Origin: JANELJ01 sp024511395
GTDB taxonomy: Bacteria > Pseudomonadota > Gammaproteobacteria > GRL18
Length of the DNA: 64,000 nt
Direction of reading: 5' to 3'
NCBI GenBank assembly: GCA_963681975.1
Contig: OY820613.1
Span: forward strand, 3,224,001 to 3,288,000
This document shows, piece after piece, positions 42,961 through 52,275 of the stretch; the stretch's first letter is position 1, and every line of letters begins with the position of its first letter. Under the pieces are notes generated by a model. That model saw only the letters and a list, made by a program, of their open reading frames with translations. It was not told the DNA's origin and did not search any database. Made by a program: the position numbers and the translations under genes.

Positions 42961-44448
42961 TTAAAAATCTAGGATCTGCTTAATCATTTTCATATCCAGA
43001 TGTTCTTCCAGTGCATCAGCCACCCGTTCAATAGCCTGCTCCTGATATTCATAATAGTTAAAACTTGTCCGGGTAGAAAGGCCAGCCCATTGAAGTAAGT
43101 ACTCACAAGTATCCGGATGATTAAAAATTCCATGCAGATAGGTAGCCATAATCTGCTGATCATCTGAAAGAATACCGTCATACTGCTCATTTAACTGAGC
43201 GTTTAACTGTATCAGTGCCTGCTCCGGTTTTATACCCAGTGTCTGACCGGCATGGATTTCATAACCATTGACCGATGTCTTTGGACTGTTCTTAAAAACT
43301 CCGCTGACCTGACGCAGGCATTTTTCTTTTTGCAGTGTGGTCTGATAGTCAAAATAAGCCAGTCCCTGGCTACTGCCGGGCCGGCCTTCAATTCCCAGCG
43401 GATCATCAATACTCTGTCCCAGCATCTGCAGACCACCGCAGATCCCCATCATCTTGCCGCCGTAGCGAAGATGATGCTCTATAGCCGTATCCCAGCCATT
43501 ATCTCTTAACCACTGCAGATCCTGACGGACACTTTTTGATCCAGGAATAATCAACAGATCCGCTGGTGGAATATCAGCCCTTTCACCAATAAAGTTTAAG
43601 TTTACCTGGGGATGCAGACGCAGAGGGTCAAAATCGGTATGGTTAGAAATGCGGGGTAATACCGGTACCACCACATTTAATAGCTGAGTATTTGTTGCCT
43701 GTAACTGTTGTGTGGATATGGCATCTTCCGCCTCAATATGTAAATTATGCAGGTAAGGTATGACACCCAGCACCGGTGTTTCAGTTTCCCGTTCCAGCCA
43801 GCGGTTGCCCGGCTCCAGCAAACTCACATCACCGCGAAAACGATTAATAATAAAACCTTTTATACGCTGCTGCTCAGACTGGGACAGCAACTTCAGAGTA
43901 CCGTACAAGTGGGCAAAGACACCGCCCTTATCAATATCCGCCATCACCAGCACCGGGCAGTCTACTGCCTCAGCAAAGCCCATATTGGCAATATCATTTT
44001 CCCGCAGATTTATTTCCGCCGGACTGCCGGCCCCTTCTGTAATAATTAAATCATACTGTTCCGATAATCTCTGATGGGACTCCAGCACGGCCTGCATGGC
44101 TGTTTTTTTATACTGATGATAACTGAGGGCATCCATATCACCTCGGGCCTTACCATGAATAATAACCTGGGCACCAGTATCAGAATTGGGTTTAAGCAAA
44201 ATCGGGTTCATATCCGTATGCGGCGGCAGAAAACTGGCCTGTGCCTGCACCGCCTGTGCCCGGCCAATTTCACCACCCTGTGCGGTTACGGCACTATTAA
44301 GCGCCATATTCTGCGGTTTAAAGGGCGTCACGCTGATACCCTGGCGAGCAAATAGACGGCACAGGCCAGCCACCATGACACTTTTACCAGCATCGGAAGT
44401 GGTGCCCTGAATCATTAATATTTTTGCCTGCTTATTATTATTTTGCAT
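42961..44448 (-). CDS. cobQ: cobyric acid synthase
   Basis: ATP- and glutamine-dependent amidase that adds four amide groups to adenosylcobyrinic acid diamide in cobalamin synthesis. The 495-residue protein has the BioD-like ATP loop IQGTTSDAGKSVMVAGLCRL, TPFKPQNMALNSAV, then AGSPAEINLRENDIANMGFA. The glutaminase domain has the nucleophile in MGICGGLQMLGQSI and the catalytic His in TYLHGIFNHPDT. Divergent from cbiB with MITE-like repeat 2 in between. No other cobalamin genes are in the window. Confidence 0.95.
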   Translation of the reverse strand: MQNNNKQAKILMIQGTTSDAGKSVMVAGLCRLFARQGISVTPFKPQNMALNSAVTAQGGEIGRAQAVQAQASFLPPHTDMNPILLKPNSDTGAQVIIHGKARGDMDALSYHQYKKTAMQAVLESHQRLSEQYDLIITEGAGSPAEINLRENDIANMGFAEAVDCPVLVMADIDKGGVFAHLYGTLKLLSQSEQQRIKGFIINRFRGDVSLLEPGNRWLERETETPVLGVIPYLHNLHIEAEDAISTQQLQATNTQLLNVVVPVLPRISNHTDFDPLRLHPQVNLNFIGERADIPPADLLIIPGSKSVRQDLQWLRDNGWDTAIEHHLRYGGKMMGICGGLQMLGQSIDDPLGIEGRPGSSQGLAYFDYQTTLQKEKCLRQVSGVFKNSPKTSVNGYEIHAGQTLGIKPEQALIQLNAQLNEQYDGILSDDQQIMATYLHGIFNHPDTCEYLLQWAGLSTRTSFNYYEYQEQAIERVADALEEHLDMKMIKQILDF

Positions 44449-44482
44449 GTTAGAATATGCTTTTTTAATGTTATGCTTTACT

Positions 44483-44663
44483 CAGGGCAGGATCATACTT
44501 TAGTTAAAACAAGTTCAACATGAATAAATATTACATTTATAACCACTGAGTATCCATTGACCGTGCTTCTTGATGAAGTTTCGGCAGCAGGGACAAGGAG
44601 TGCGGTCAATGGGTACGGTATTTGCGTTTAAATGAGAATTATTAAAAGTATGCTCCCGCCCTG
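44483..44663. mobile_element. MITE-like repeat 2 with ISAs1 ends
   Basis: A 181-bp relative of the repeat at 37355, in inverted orientation. Ends are CAGGGCAGGATCATACTTT and the reverse complement of CAGGGCGGGAGCATACTTT, the latter identical to the left end of the ISAs1 element. The internal 18-bp stem (around 44552-44616) has three mismatches, and the loop again contains the GATGAAGTTTCGGCAGC core. It occupies the shared upstream region of cobQ and cbiB. Confidence 0.8.
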
Positions 44664-44728
44664 ATACCTTGCTAACGTTATGACTACTTTACTTGTAATA
44701 ATTTAATAGATTAAATCAAAGGATCACC

Positions 44729-45643
44729 ATGTTTATTATTCTATCATGCGCTTTACTGCTTGATTATTTATTTTCTGAACCTAAAAAATATCACCCCCTA
44801 GTAGGTTTCGGCCGTCTGGCCGAACAGCTTGAACTGCGCCTGAATGATCAACATATTCAGCATAGCGATGAGCAGTTACGGGTGAATGGTTTTCTGGCCG
44901 TTTTAGTCTGCCTGATCCCGGCCTGGTTTATTACAGACTTTTTAACCCCGGACAATTTTATCGGCTATGCTATTGAAATCCTTATTGTCTATCTGGCTAT
45001 TGGCTTAAGCAGCCTCAAACAGCACGCCCGGAATATTTATGAGCCCTTGCTGGCCGGTCAGACAGATAAAGCCCGTGAAGCTCTGGCTATGATTGTCAGC
45101 CGTGATACAGAGTCCATGGAAAGTGATGATATTGCCCGTGCAACCACAGAATCGGTACTGGAAAATGGTAATGATGCCGTATTTGCCGCTATTTTCTGGT
45201 TTCTGGTCGCCGGTGCACCCGGTATTGTTGTATACCGGCTTACCAATACCCTGGATGCCATGTGGGGTTATAAAAACGATCGTTTTAAGGCCTTCGGTTA
45301 TTTTGTTGCCAAACTGGATGATTTACTTAACTATATTCCAGCACGTTTAACTGCAGTAACTTATGCTTTTATGGGCAACTGGCACCATGCCACCAAATGC
45401 TGGGCCAGACAGGCACCGTTCTGGGAAAGCCCTAATGCCGGGGTGGTGATGGCCACCGGTGCCGGAGCCCTGGGTGTACAACTGGGAGGTAGTGATCAGT
45501 ATCATGGTGAAATCAAGGAGCGTCCCGGTCTGGGCTGTGGTAAACCCGCTGAACCAGAAACCATTATTGAGGCCTCTCATTTACTGGATCGCAGCACTTT
45601 ATTATGGCTTTGTGCTGCAGCCATTATTAACCTGATAATTTAA
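44729..45643 (+). CDS. cbiB: adenosylcobinamide-phosphate synthase
   Basis: Inner-membrane enzyme that attaches aminopropanol phosphate to cobyric acid. The 304-residue multi-pass protein starts with a helix and has LFSEPKKYHPLVGFGRLAEQ. The conserved catalytic region is ENGNDAVFAAIFWFLVAGAP, YRLTNTLDAMWGYKNDRFKA and LDDLLNYIPARLTAVTY. Near the end, NAGVVMATGAGALGVQLGG is also typical. With cobQ it forms a divergent two-gene cobalamin fragment. Confidence 0.94.
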   Translation: MFIILSCALLLDYLFSEPKKYHPLVGFGRLAEQLELRLNDQHIQHSDEQLRVNGFLAVLVCLIPAWFITDFLTPDNFIGYAIEILIVYLAIGLSSLKQHARNIYEPLLAGQTDKAREALAMIVSRDTESMESDDIARATTESVLENGNDAVFAAIFWFLVAGAPGIVVYRLTNTLDAMWGYKNDRFKAFGYFVAKLDDLLNYIPARLTAVTYAFMGNWHHATKCWARQAPFWESPNAGVVMATGAGALGVQLGGSDQYHGEIKERPGLGCGKPAEPETIIEASHLLDRSTLLWLCAAAIINLII

Positions 45644-45714
45644 CTCTTTCTTTAATTGACTAAAGTTTAGAGCGACAGCTCACCCTTGAGAGTCCTGTTT
45701 CGCTCATACGTTCT

Positions 45715-45841
45715 TTAACAATTTGTTTGTAACCAGCTGTTTTGAAAATCTTCAAATCGCCTTAAAATATCCGTATCCGGCGGCTGGAATTTTTGGGACT
45801 TACCATCCCACCAGTCCCTGACCCTAACCTGCGAAAAATAC
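45715..45841 (-). pseudogene. C-terminal remnant of an unidentified gene
   Basis: On the minus strand, a frame runs out of the IS3 end and reads VRDWWDGKSQKFQPPDTDIL, RRFEDFQNSWLQTNC before a stop. It has the look of a genuine protein C terminus. Because the 5' part of a moxR gene lies on the far side of the IS in the same orientation, it may be the end of a gene downstream of moxR (such loci often carry DUF58 and transglutaminase genes). Identity not established. Confidence 0.4.
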
Positions 45842-45914
45842 GGTAATCCCCCCGAAAAATAATTCTTTTCATAAGTAGAATTATCCATTAAATTATTAAT
45901 GAGGAGAACCTACA

Positions 45915-46181
45915 ATGAAGAAGTCCAGATTTACAGAATCCCAGAACATTGGCATTCTGAAAGAAGCTGAATCCGGCGTGCCGGTCACTGAATTATGCCG
46001 CACCCATGGTATGAGTGATGCCACCTTCTATAACTGGCAGGCCAAATACGGCGGCATGGATGTTTCCATGATGAAACGCATGAAAGAGCTGGAAGAAGAA
46101 AACCGCTGCTTGAAGAAGATGTATGCAGAAGAGCACTTAAAGGCAGAGATTATTCAGGAGGCCATGGCAAAAAAGTGGTAA
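45915..46181 (+). CDS. IS3-family orfA (helix-turn-helix)
   Basis: An 88-residue Tnp_1-type protein: KKSRFTESQNIGILKEAESG, LCRTHGMSDATFYNWQAKYG (helix-turn-helix), and a leucine-zipper-like KELEEENRCLKKMYAEEHLK. It overlaps orfB by 7 bp, as usual for programmed frameshifting. Confidence 0.88.
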   Translation: MKKSRFTESQNIGILKEAESGVPVTELCRTHGMSDATFYNWQAKYGGMDVSMMKRMKELEEENRCLKKMYAEEHLKAEIIQEAMAKKW

Positions 46182-46872
46182 AGCCATCCCATCGCAGGGA
46201 GATGGCTAAACAAGTAGTCAGGGACAGAGAAATATCCATCAGGCTGGCCTGTCGTATCTTTGATATTAGTGAAACCTGTTATTGTTATCAGGCAAAAAAT
46301 TCACAGGAAAATGACAAAATTGCTGACTGGCTGCTGCGTTTGACGCAGGCTTATAAAAACCGGGGCTTTGGATTATGCTTCCTGTATTTGCGTAATGTTA
46401 AAGGCTTTCCCTGGAACCATAAACGAGTATACCGTATTTATCGGGAGCTGGAATTAAACTTAAGGATAAAGCCTAAAAAACGATTAAAACGTAAAAAACC
46501 AGATACCCTGGCGGTTCCAGAGCAAATCAATGATACCTGGTCGATGGATTTTATGCATGACCAGTTAAAAGACGGACGTAGCTTTCGTACCTTTAATGTA
46601 ATTGATGATTAGAATCGAGAATGCCTTGGGATTGAGGTGGTTTTATCATTACCGGCATTAAGAGTGATACGGACACTGGAACGCATTATTGAATGGCGAG
46701 GCAAGTCCAAAACCATTCGATGCGATAACGGGCCTGAGTACATAAGCCAGAAAGTGGTTGACCGGGCAAAGGCACAGGATATAAAGCTACAATATATTCA
46801 GCCGGGTAATCCACAATAAAATGCTTATGTAGAGCGGTTTAATCGAACGGTACGCCATGAATGGTTAAATCA
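46175..46872 (+). pseudogene. IS3-family orfB, two stops and truncated
   Basis: One continuous frame with stops TAG at 46610 (after FNVIDD) and TAA at 46817 (after YIQPGNPQ). Catalytic motifs are WSMDFMHDQL (D), IRCDNGPEYIS (D) and the ERFNRTVRHEWLN end with the Glu. Dead copy. Confidence 0.85.
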
Positions 46873-47221
46873 GTTTTTCTTCCATGGCCTCCAGCAGTGC
46901 ACTCTGGGTTTTGGCAGTGGCCCGGTTTATTTCATCGGCCAGTACCAGCTGACTGAATACCGGCCCTGGATGAAAGCGAAATTCTGAGGTGTTTTTGTCA
47001 AATATGGAGATGCCGATAATATCGGCCGGCAGCATATCACTGGTAAACTGGATGCGGGAATACTGTAAATCAAACAGGCGGGCCAGGGTGGTTTTACCCA
47101 TACCCGGTAAATCTTCAATCAGTAAATGACCGCAGCTTATCAGGCAGGCAATAGCCAGCTTCAGCTGCTGTTCCTTGCCTGAGATAATGGTACCGGCGGT
47201 TTGTAAAAGTTTTTCCATCAT
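46870..47221 (-). pseudogene. MoxR-family AAA+ ATPase, 5' third only
   Basis: The sequence has the MoxR beginning: SGKEQQLKLAIACLISCGHL, Walker A LIEDLPGMGKTTLARLF, and Walker B with LVLADEINRATAKTQSALLE, stopping after AMEEKL at the IS3 junction. MoxR proteins usually work as chaperones for VWA/DUF58 proteins encoded next to them. Here about two thirds of the gene and presumably its partners were deleted. Confidence 0.85.
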
Positions 47222-47244
47222 GGGCGTTGTTTATATGTAATCGC

Positions 47245-48106
47245 TTATGCCTGTTCTATTTCTGCATTATTGCTTAATAGAATAGCAATCCAGCGGGTAT
47301 TGTCATTATTATCCATGATAATTTTTAGTGTCATAGTTAATGGTACGGACAAAAACATACCCACAGGCCCTAACAGCCAGCCCCAGAATACCAAAGACAA
47401 AAACACCACCAGGGTGGAAAGCCCAAGATTGCGTCCCATTAGTTTTGGCTCCAGGAAATTACCTAAAATATTATTGACCAGAAGATACAGAATAATAACC
47501 TCAGCGTCCGCCACAAAACCAAACTGAACCAGAGCCAGTAAAATAACGGGTACGGCAGCCAGAATGGAGCCGATATTGGGTACAAAATTAAGCAGAAAAA
47601 CTACCAAGCCCCATAATAAGGGAAAATCAATACCCATCAGACTTAATACCAAAATAATGGGAAAAGGAGCCCAGAAACTGATTAAAAGTAGAGCCGACAA
47701 AGCCCATAACCTTGCCCAGATTAGCTGTCTGCACCATTTCATCAATATTAATATTCAGCCCGATTTTATTCAGGGGAAAAACCATGGATTGAGTAATAAG
47801 CTGCAGGCGTTCCTGATATTCGGGCAGGTTATCGGAAAAGCGATGGATAGAGGTGCTTAATACGGAAATAATAATTACACCAAAAGTGACAATAGTAAAA
47901 ATAATAAGCGTGACTGCAATACCCGAAGGAACTTTACGCTGAGTCAGCCAGAGCATGGCCGGGGCACTGATGGCCGTAATAAACAGGGCAATCAGCATGG
48001 GAGAAATAATATTTTCTGCGTATTTTACCCCGCTGAGAATAATAACAATGGCCGCCAGCGTTATGGCAAGTGGACCTTTTCGGTGCAGATGCGTGTCCTG
48101 GGTCAT
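47245..48106 (-). pseudogene. AI-2E family (PerM-like) permease, frameshifted
   Basis: Frame 48106-47627 encodes the N-terminal half with helices (LAITLAAIVIILSGVKYAEN, PMLIALFITAISAPAML, IAVTLIIFTIVTFGVIIISV) and the extracellular-type helical domain (FSDNLPEYQERLQLITQSM). The second half is in the frame ending at 47245: LWGLVVFLLNFVPNIGSILA, NNILGNFLEPKLMGRNLGLS, LLGPVGMFLSVPLTMTLKII, the family's signature region. One frameshift near 47690 joins them. A full-length reading would be about 290 residues, short for the family (about 350). Confidence 0.85.
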
Positions 48107-48257
48107 TGGCTTATCGCTAAGGCGAATACTCCATTATGGTTAGGTTGTTATGAGTTTATTATATTGTGTATGACTTCAAAGTCAGAAACGAAATAATTAT
48201 TTAAAAGATAAACATCTTCTAATGTTTTATCATAGGTATGATCTTTAGGAGTTGAAA

Positions 48258-48320
48258 TGAAGCTAATTTGATGATAAATAATTGCCTGAATAACAATTAT
48301 TTATCATCAAATTAGCTTCA
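48258..48320. repeat. 63-bp perfect palindrome at the transposase start codon
   Basis: Two 27-bp perfectly complementary arms (48258-48284 and 48294-48320) around a 9-base loop. The heptamer AAATGAA occurs at both edges (48255-48261 and 48320-48326), as if duplicated by insertion of a 58-bp palindromic element exactly at the start codon. Without it, AGGAG (48247-48251) would sit 5 bases before ATGAAAAGAACC. With it, AGGAG is followed by a 4-codon frame (M-K-L-I-stop) and the transposase ATG is left without a ribosome site. Confidence 0.85.
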
Positions 48321-48321
48321 A

Positions 48322-49602
48322 ATGAAAAGAACCACATTATCAAAAAAACTAAAAGTCGTATTGAGTGAAAAGAAACTTAATAGACCGGGCAAAAGCATAG
48401 GTTTTTCCCAACGATTAAGACAGATACCCCCTTTTCAGCTAATAGTGAGTATGATTACGGCTATGGGTGATAAAGAGACAAGGCATTTTTCGGAAATTCA
48501 TCGTTACTTTAACCAGTTAACGAATAAAAATGTCCGTTATAAGCCCTTTCATAATCAATTAGCAAAACCTGAATTTGCGCAATTGATGAGAGATATTGCA
48601 GATAAAGTTTTTAATCACCGGGTAAATACAAAACTGAAATGTAATCATCCGGTTCTGGCCAGTTTTGATAAATTACTTATCCGGGATGGCAGTTCATTTG
48701 CTATCCATAAGGCACTGAAAAAGAATTATCCCGGGCGATTTACATCAATTAGTCCGGCAGCCGTGGAATTGCATGTCACCTACGACTTAAAAACCGGAGG
48801 CATAGAAAAAAGCACACTGACACCGGATAGTTTTTCAGAACGAGCAGAGTTACCAGACATTCATGAACTGGAAAATCAGTTATTATCAGGTGACCGTAGC
48901 TACTATTCAGGTCAACTGATTAATGAAACAGATGACCATGGAGGGTATTATATTTTACGTGCAATGAGACTTTCCAGGATAGCGGTTCACCGAGCCACCA
49001 GAGAAGATGGGCAAGTCATTAACAAAAGAACTAAACCATTGTCTGATTTGTTAAAATCTCTGCCAAAACGACAATTAATTGATATGATTGTGGAGATTGA
49101 TGCCAGAGAAACAAGGCTGATTGCAATCTGGAGTCCCAAAGAAAAAAGGCATACATTTTTGGTTGCAAATCTGAAAGCAGAACAGTTTTCAGCAACACAA
49201 ATCAGCCAGTTATACCGCTTACGCTGGCAGATTGAGTTGTTATTTAAAGAGTGCAAGTCACATAATAACTTGCAGGGGTTCCAAACCAGTAATTGCGCAT
49301 TGATGGAAGCTTTGGTTTGGAGCAGTTTAATCGCGACGATTCTGAAACGATTTATATGTAGTAGCATAGAACAATTTTGCCAAATGGAGATGTCAACGTT
49401 GACGGTCTCCAAAACAACCGTTTAGTGGTGGTATTCATTATTGGAATCCATTGTTAACCATAAACGAAAACAATTAACGGATGTGCTTGAAAGAACATAT
49501 TTTTTCCTGAAAGAAAATACTGGCAGAGCTCATCCTAAACGAGATAAGTCTACTGGACTTTATCAGTTTGGTGTAGAACCTAATTATGGAGTTACATCCT
49601 GA
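48322..49602 (+). pseudogene. IS4-family transposase, silenced start and late stop
   Basis: The frame from 48322 encodes 367 residues to a TAG at 49423-49425. It continues in the same frame (WWYSLLESIVNHKRKQLTDV ... GLYQFGVEPNYGVTS) to a TGA at 49602. The catalytic region is recognisable: SFDKLLIRDGSSFAIHKAL (D), LSGDRSYYSGQLI (D) and LYRLRWQIELLFKECKSHNN, the YREK-type region with Glu. A palindrome separates the start from its ribosome site. Probably inactive on both counts. Confidence 0.8.
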
Positions 49603-49705
49603 TGGGTAAACTATTGAAACGAAATGATAAAATCCTTAAAGACATACCTGTGTATATTTTATAATACTGCTTTTAGTTATAAAAAAAAGCATTTTGGAGC
49701 AAAAC

Positions 49706-51601
49706 GTGTTTTACAGCGATCAGTTTGATGTCATTGTTATTGGCGGCGGTCACGCCGGTACTGAGGCGGCTATGGTAGCCAGCCGGATGGGTGTCAGTAC
49801 CTTACTGATCACACATAATATTGAAACCCTAGGACAGATGTCCTGTAATCCGGCCATTGGTGGTATCGGCAAAGGGCATCTGGTTAAGGAAATTGATGCC
49901 TTGGGTGGTTTAATGGCCAGAGCTATTGATAAAGGCGGTATTCAGTTTCGTTGTCTTAATGCTTCCAAAGGCCCAGCTGTAAGGGCCACACGTGCCCAGG
50001 CGGATCGGGTATTGTATAAAGCCGCCGTGCGCTATGCTCTGGAGAATCAGGACAATCTAAAACTGTTTCAGCAGGCCGTGACCGATCTGATTGTTGAAAA
50101 TGAACAGGTAGTGGGTGTTGAAACAGAAATGGGGCTTAAGTTTCGGGCTAAAAGCGTGGTGCTGACCACTGGAACCTTTTTAGGCGGTCTGATCCATATC
50201 GGTCTGGAAAATTATCAGGGCGGCCGCGCCGGTGATCCGCCGTCCAATAAATTATCACAACGTTTACGGGAATTACCCTTTAGAGTGGATCGCCTTAAAA
50301 CTGGCACCCCGCCCAGAATTGACGGACGCACTATTGATTATTCCGTATTACAGGAACAGCCCGGTGACACACCCATTCCAACTTTTTCATTTTTAGGCAA
50401 ACCGGAAGACCATCCCAGACAGATCAGCTGTTATATTACCCATACCAATGCAAAAACTCATGACATTATCCGTTCCGGTTTTGAACGCTCTCCTATGTTT
50501 ACCGGGGTAATAGAAGGGGTGGGACCGCGCTATTGTCCTTCCATTGAAGATAAAATTAATCGTTTTGCAGACAAGGATTCGCATCAGATCTTTGTGGAGC
50601 CCGAAGGTCTGGAAACCCATGAAGTCTATCCCAACGGCATATCCACCAGTCTGCCCTTTGATATCCAGTTAGCCTTTGTCCGCTCTATGAAAGGCTTTGA
50701 AAATGCCTGGATTGTACGCCCGGGTTATGCCATTGAATATGACTTTTTTGATCCCCGGGATTTAAAATTGTCTCTAGAAACTAAATTTATTAACGGCCTG
50801 TTTTTTGCCGGTCAGATCAACGGCACTACCGGTTATGAAGAAGCCGCCGCCCAAGGTCTGATTGCCGGTGCCAATGCCGCATTACAGGTACAGGAAAAAG
50901 AACCCTGGTCACCCAGCCGGGAAGAGGCCTATATTGGGGTGATGATTGATGATCTAATCATCCAGGGTACCCAGGAGCCTTACCGCATGTTTACCTCGCG
51001 GGCAGAATACCGTTTGATCCTCAGAGAAGACAATGCCGATATGCGTTTAACCGAAACCGGTTATAAACTCGGTCTGGTGGATGAACAGCGCTGGCAGGCT
51101 TTCAGTAAAAAACAGCAACAGGTGGATAATGAAATTAAACGCCTGCAGACAAGCCGTATCGGTCCTGATGCCATTAGTGAACAGGAAGCGGTTCGGGTAC
51201 TGGGTAAGCCTCTGAATAAAGGCACCAGTTTATATGATATGCTCAGAAGGCCTGAAGTTAGTTATGACTCACTTACTTCTCTGGATGTGGCCGGTGAGAA
51301 ACTAACTGATCCGGTTGCCGCTGAACAGGTAGAAATACAGACCAAGTATGCCGGTTATATCAAACGTCAGCTGGAAGAAATTGAAAAACATAAACGTTAT
51401 GAAAACAAGCCGATCCCGCAGGATTTTGATTATATGAAAATCTCTTCCCTGTCATCTGAAGTACGGGAAAAACTGCATAAAAACCAGCCCCAGACCATTG
51501 GCCAGGCCAGCCGTATACCCGGTGTTACCCCGGCCGCCATATCTTTATTACTGGTGTTTCTAAAAACCCATAAATCGGCAGCTAAAAAGGCGGCGGGTTA
51601 A
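49706..51601 (+). CDS. mnmG: tRNA uridine-5-carboxymethylaminomethyl modification enzyme MnmG
   Basis: FAD enzyme that works with MnmE on U34 of tRNA. About 631 residues. It starts FYSDQFDVIVIGGGHAGTEA with the FAD Rossmann loop, and has CNPAIGGIGKGHLVKEIDAL, KTGTPPRIDGRTI, YCPSIEDKINRF and the C-terminal SRIPGVTPAAISLLLVFLK. The GTG at 49706 is chosen: GGAG lies 6 bases upstream and FYxDxFDVIVIGGGH is the family start, better than the TTG at 49694. rsmG follows 2 bp after the stop. Confidence 0.96.
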   Translation: MFYSDQFDVIVIGGGHAGTEAAMVASRMGVSTLLITHNIETLGQMSCNPAIGGIGKGHLVKEIDALGGLMARAIDKGGIQFRCLNASKGPAVRATRAQADRVLYKAAVRYALENQDNLKLFQQAVTDLIVENEQVVGVETEMGLKFRAKSVVLTTGTFLGGLIHIGLENYQGGRAGDPPSNKLSQRLRELPFRVDRLKTGTPPRIDGRTIDYSVLQEQPGDTPIPTFSFLGKPEDHPRQISCYITHTNAKTHDIIRSGFERSPMFTGVIEGVGPRYCPSIEDKINRFADKDSHQIFVEPEGLETHEVYPNGISTSLPFDIQLAFVRSMKGFENAWIVRPGYAIEYDFFDPRDLKLSLETKFINGLFFAGQINGTTGYEEAAAQGLIAGANAALQVQEKEPWSPSREEAYIGVMIDDLIIQGTQEPYRMFTSRAEYRLILREDNADMRLTETGYKLGLVDEQRWQAFSKKQQQVDNEIKRLQTSRIGPDAISEQEAVRVLGKPLNKGTSLYDMLRRPEVSYDSLTSLDVAGEKLTDPVAAEQVEIQTKYAGYIKRQLEEIEKHKRYENKPIPQDFDYMKISSLSSEVREKLHKNQPQTIGQASRIPGVTPAAISLLLVFLKTHKSAAKKAAG

Positions 51602-51603
51602 TA

Positions 51604-52251
51604 ATGGAAGCACTGCAGCAGCAACTGCAATCTGGCATCCAGCAACTGGAACTGGATATCCCTGCGGCGCAACAACAGCAATTATTAAATTTTATTCAGT
51701 TATTACAGAAATGGAATAAAGTTTATAATCTGACGTCCATTCGTGAAGCGCATAAAATGGTGGATCTGCACCTGCTGGACTCACTGGTTATACTGCCTTT
51801 TTTTCAGCAGCAAACGGACATTCATCGAGTACTGGATGTGGGTACTGGTGGCGGTATTCCCGGTATTCCGCTGGCTATCTGTCTGCCGGATATTGAATTT
51901 GTGCTGCTGGATGCCCGCAGTAAAAAAATTCGTTTTTTGCAGACTGTGATAGCTCAACTGGGTTTAACTAACGTGACAGCGGTACATAGCCGGGTGGAAG
52001 ATTATCAGACAGAGGAAGGAGATAAGTTTGACCGTATTATTTCCCGCGCCTTTGATTCTCTGGAAGATATGCTGACCCTGACTCGGCATTTATGTGCGAA
52101 GCAGGGCAAATTTCTGGCCATGAAAGGGCAGCTTCCGGAACAGGAGATTGCACAACTGCCAGAAGGCTTTAGAATAGAGCAAATACATCCACTGACCATT
52201 AATGGTTTAAATATACAGAGACATTTAATACAGATAGTGTTTAAAAGTTAA
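51604..52251 (+). CDS. rsmG: 16S rRNA (guanine527-N7)-methyltransferase
   Basis: Methylates G527 of 16S rRNA. The 215-residue protein has WNKVYNLTSIREAHKMVDLH, LLDSL and the SAM-binding loop VLDVGTGGGIPGIPLAICLP, then LLDARSKKIRFLQTVIAQLG and IISRAFDSLEDML. It begins 2 bp after mnmG. In related genomes parA follows directly; here an IS1111-type element lies between. Confidence 0.95.
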   Translation: MEALQQQLQSGIQQLELDIPAAQQQQLLNFIQLLQKWNKVYNLTSIREAHKMVDLHLLDSLVILPFFQQQTDIHRVLDVGTGGGIPGIPLAICLPDIEFVLLDARSKKIRFLQTVIAQLGLTNVTAVHSRVEDYQTEEGDKFDRIISRAFDSLEDMLTLTRHLCAKQGKFLAMKGQLPEQEIAQLPEGFRIEQIHPLTINGLNIQRHLIQIVFKS

Positions 52252-52275
52252 GTATTCAGTCAGACGAAAGACCGT

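Larger units (their letters stand above)
45842..46872 (+). mobile_element. IS3-family (IS407-like) element, right end missing
   Basis: The left end begins GGTAATCCCCCCG at 45842. It carries orfA and most of orfB. orfB breaks off within NAYVERFNRTVRHEWLN at about 46872, where a moxR fragment begins. No right terminus is present, so a deletion removed it together with neighbouring host genes. Confidence 0.8.
48231..49652 (+). mobile_element. IS4-family element
   Basis: About 1420 bp. Ends are imperfect inverted repeats: CATAGGTATGATCTTTAGGA at 48231 and the reverse complement of CACAGGTATGTCTTTAAGGA ending at 49652. It carries one transposase gene with a palindromic insert at its start. A target duplication could not be read confidently. 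It lies just upstream of mnmG. Confidence 0.75.

Noticed and set aside
47245..48106. Two separate small membrane-protein genes
   Set aside because: The two frames are consecutive halves of one AI-2E permease joined by a single frameshift.
864..49602. Stop-codon recoding, because many frames contain a single in-frame TGA, TAG or TAA
   Set aside because: Nearly all such stops are in transposases and visibly decayed genes, all three stop codons are involved, and the housekeeping genes use them as normal terminators.
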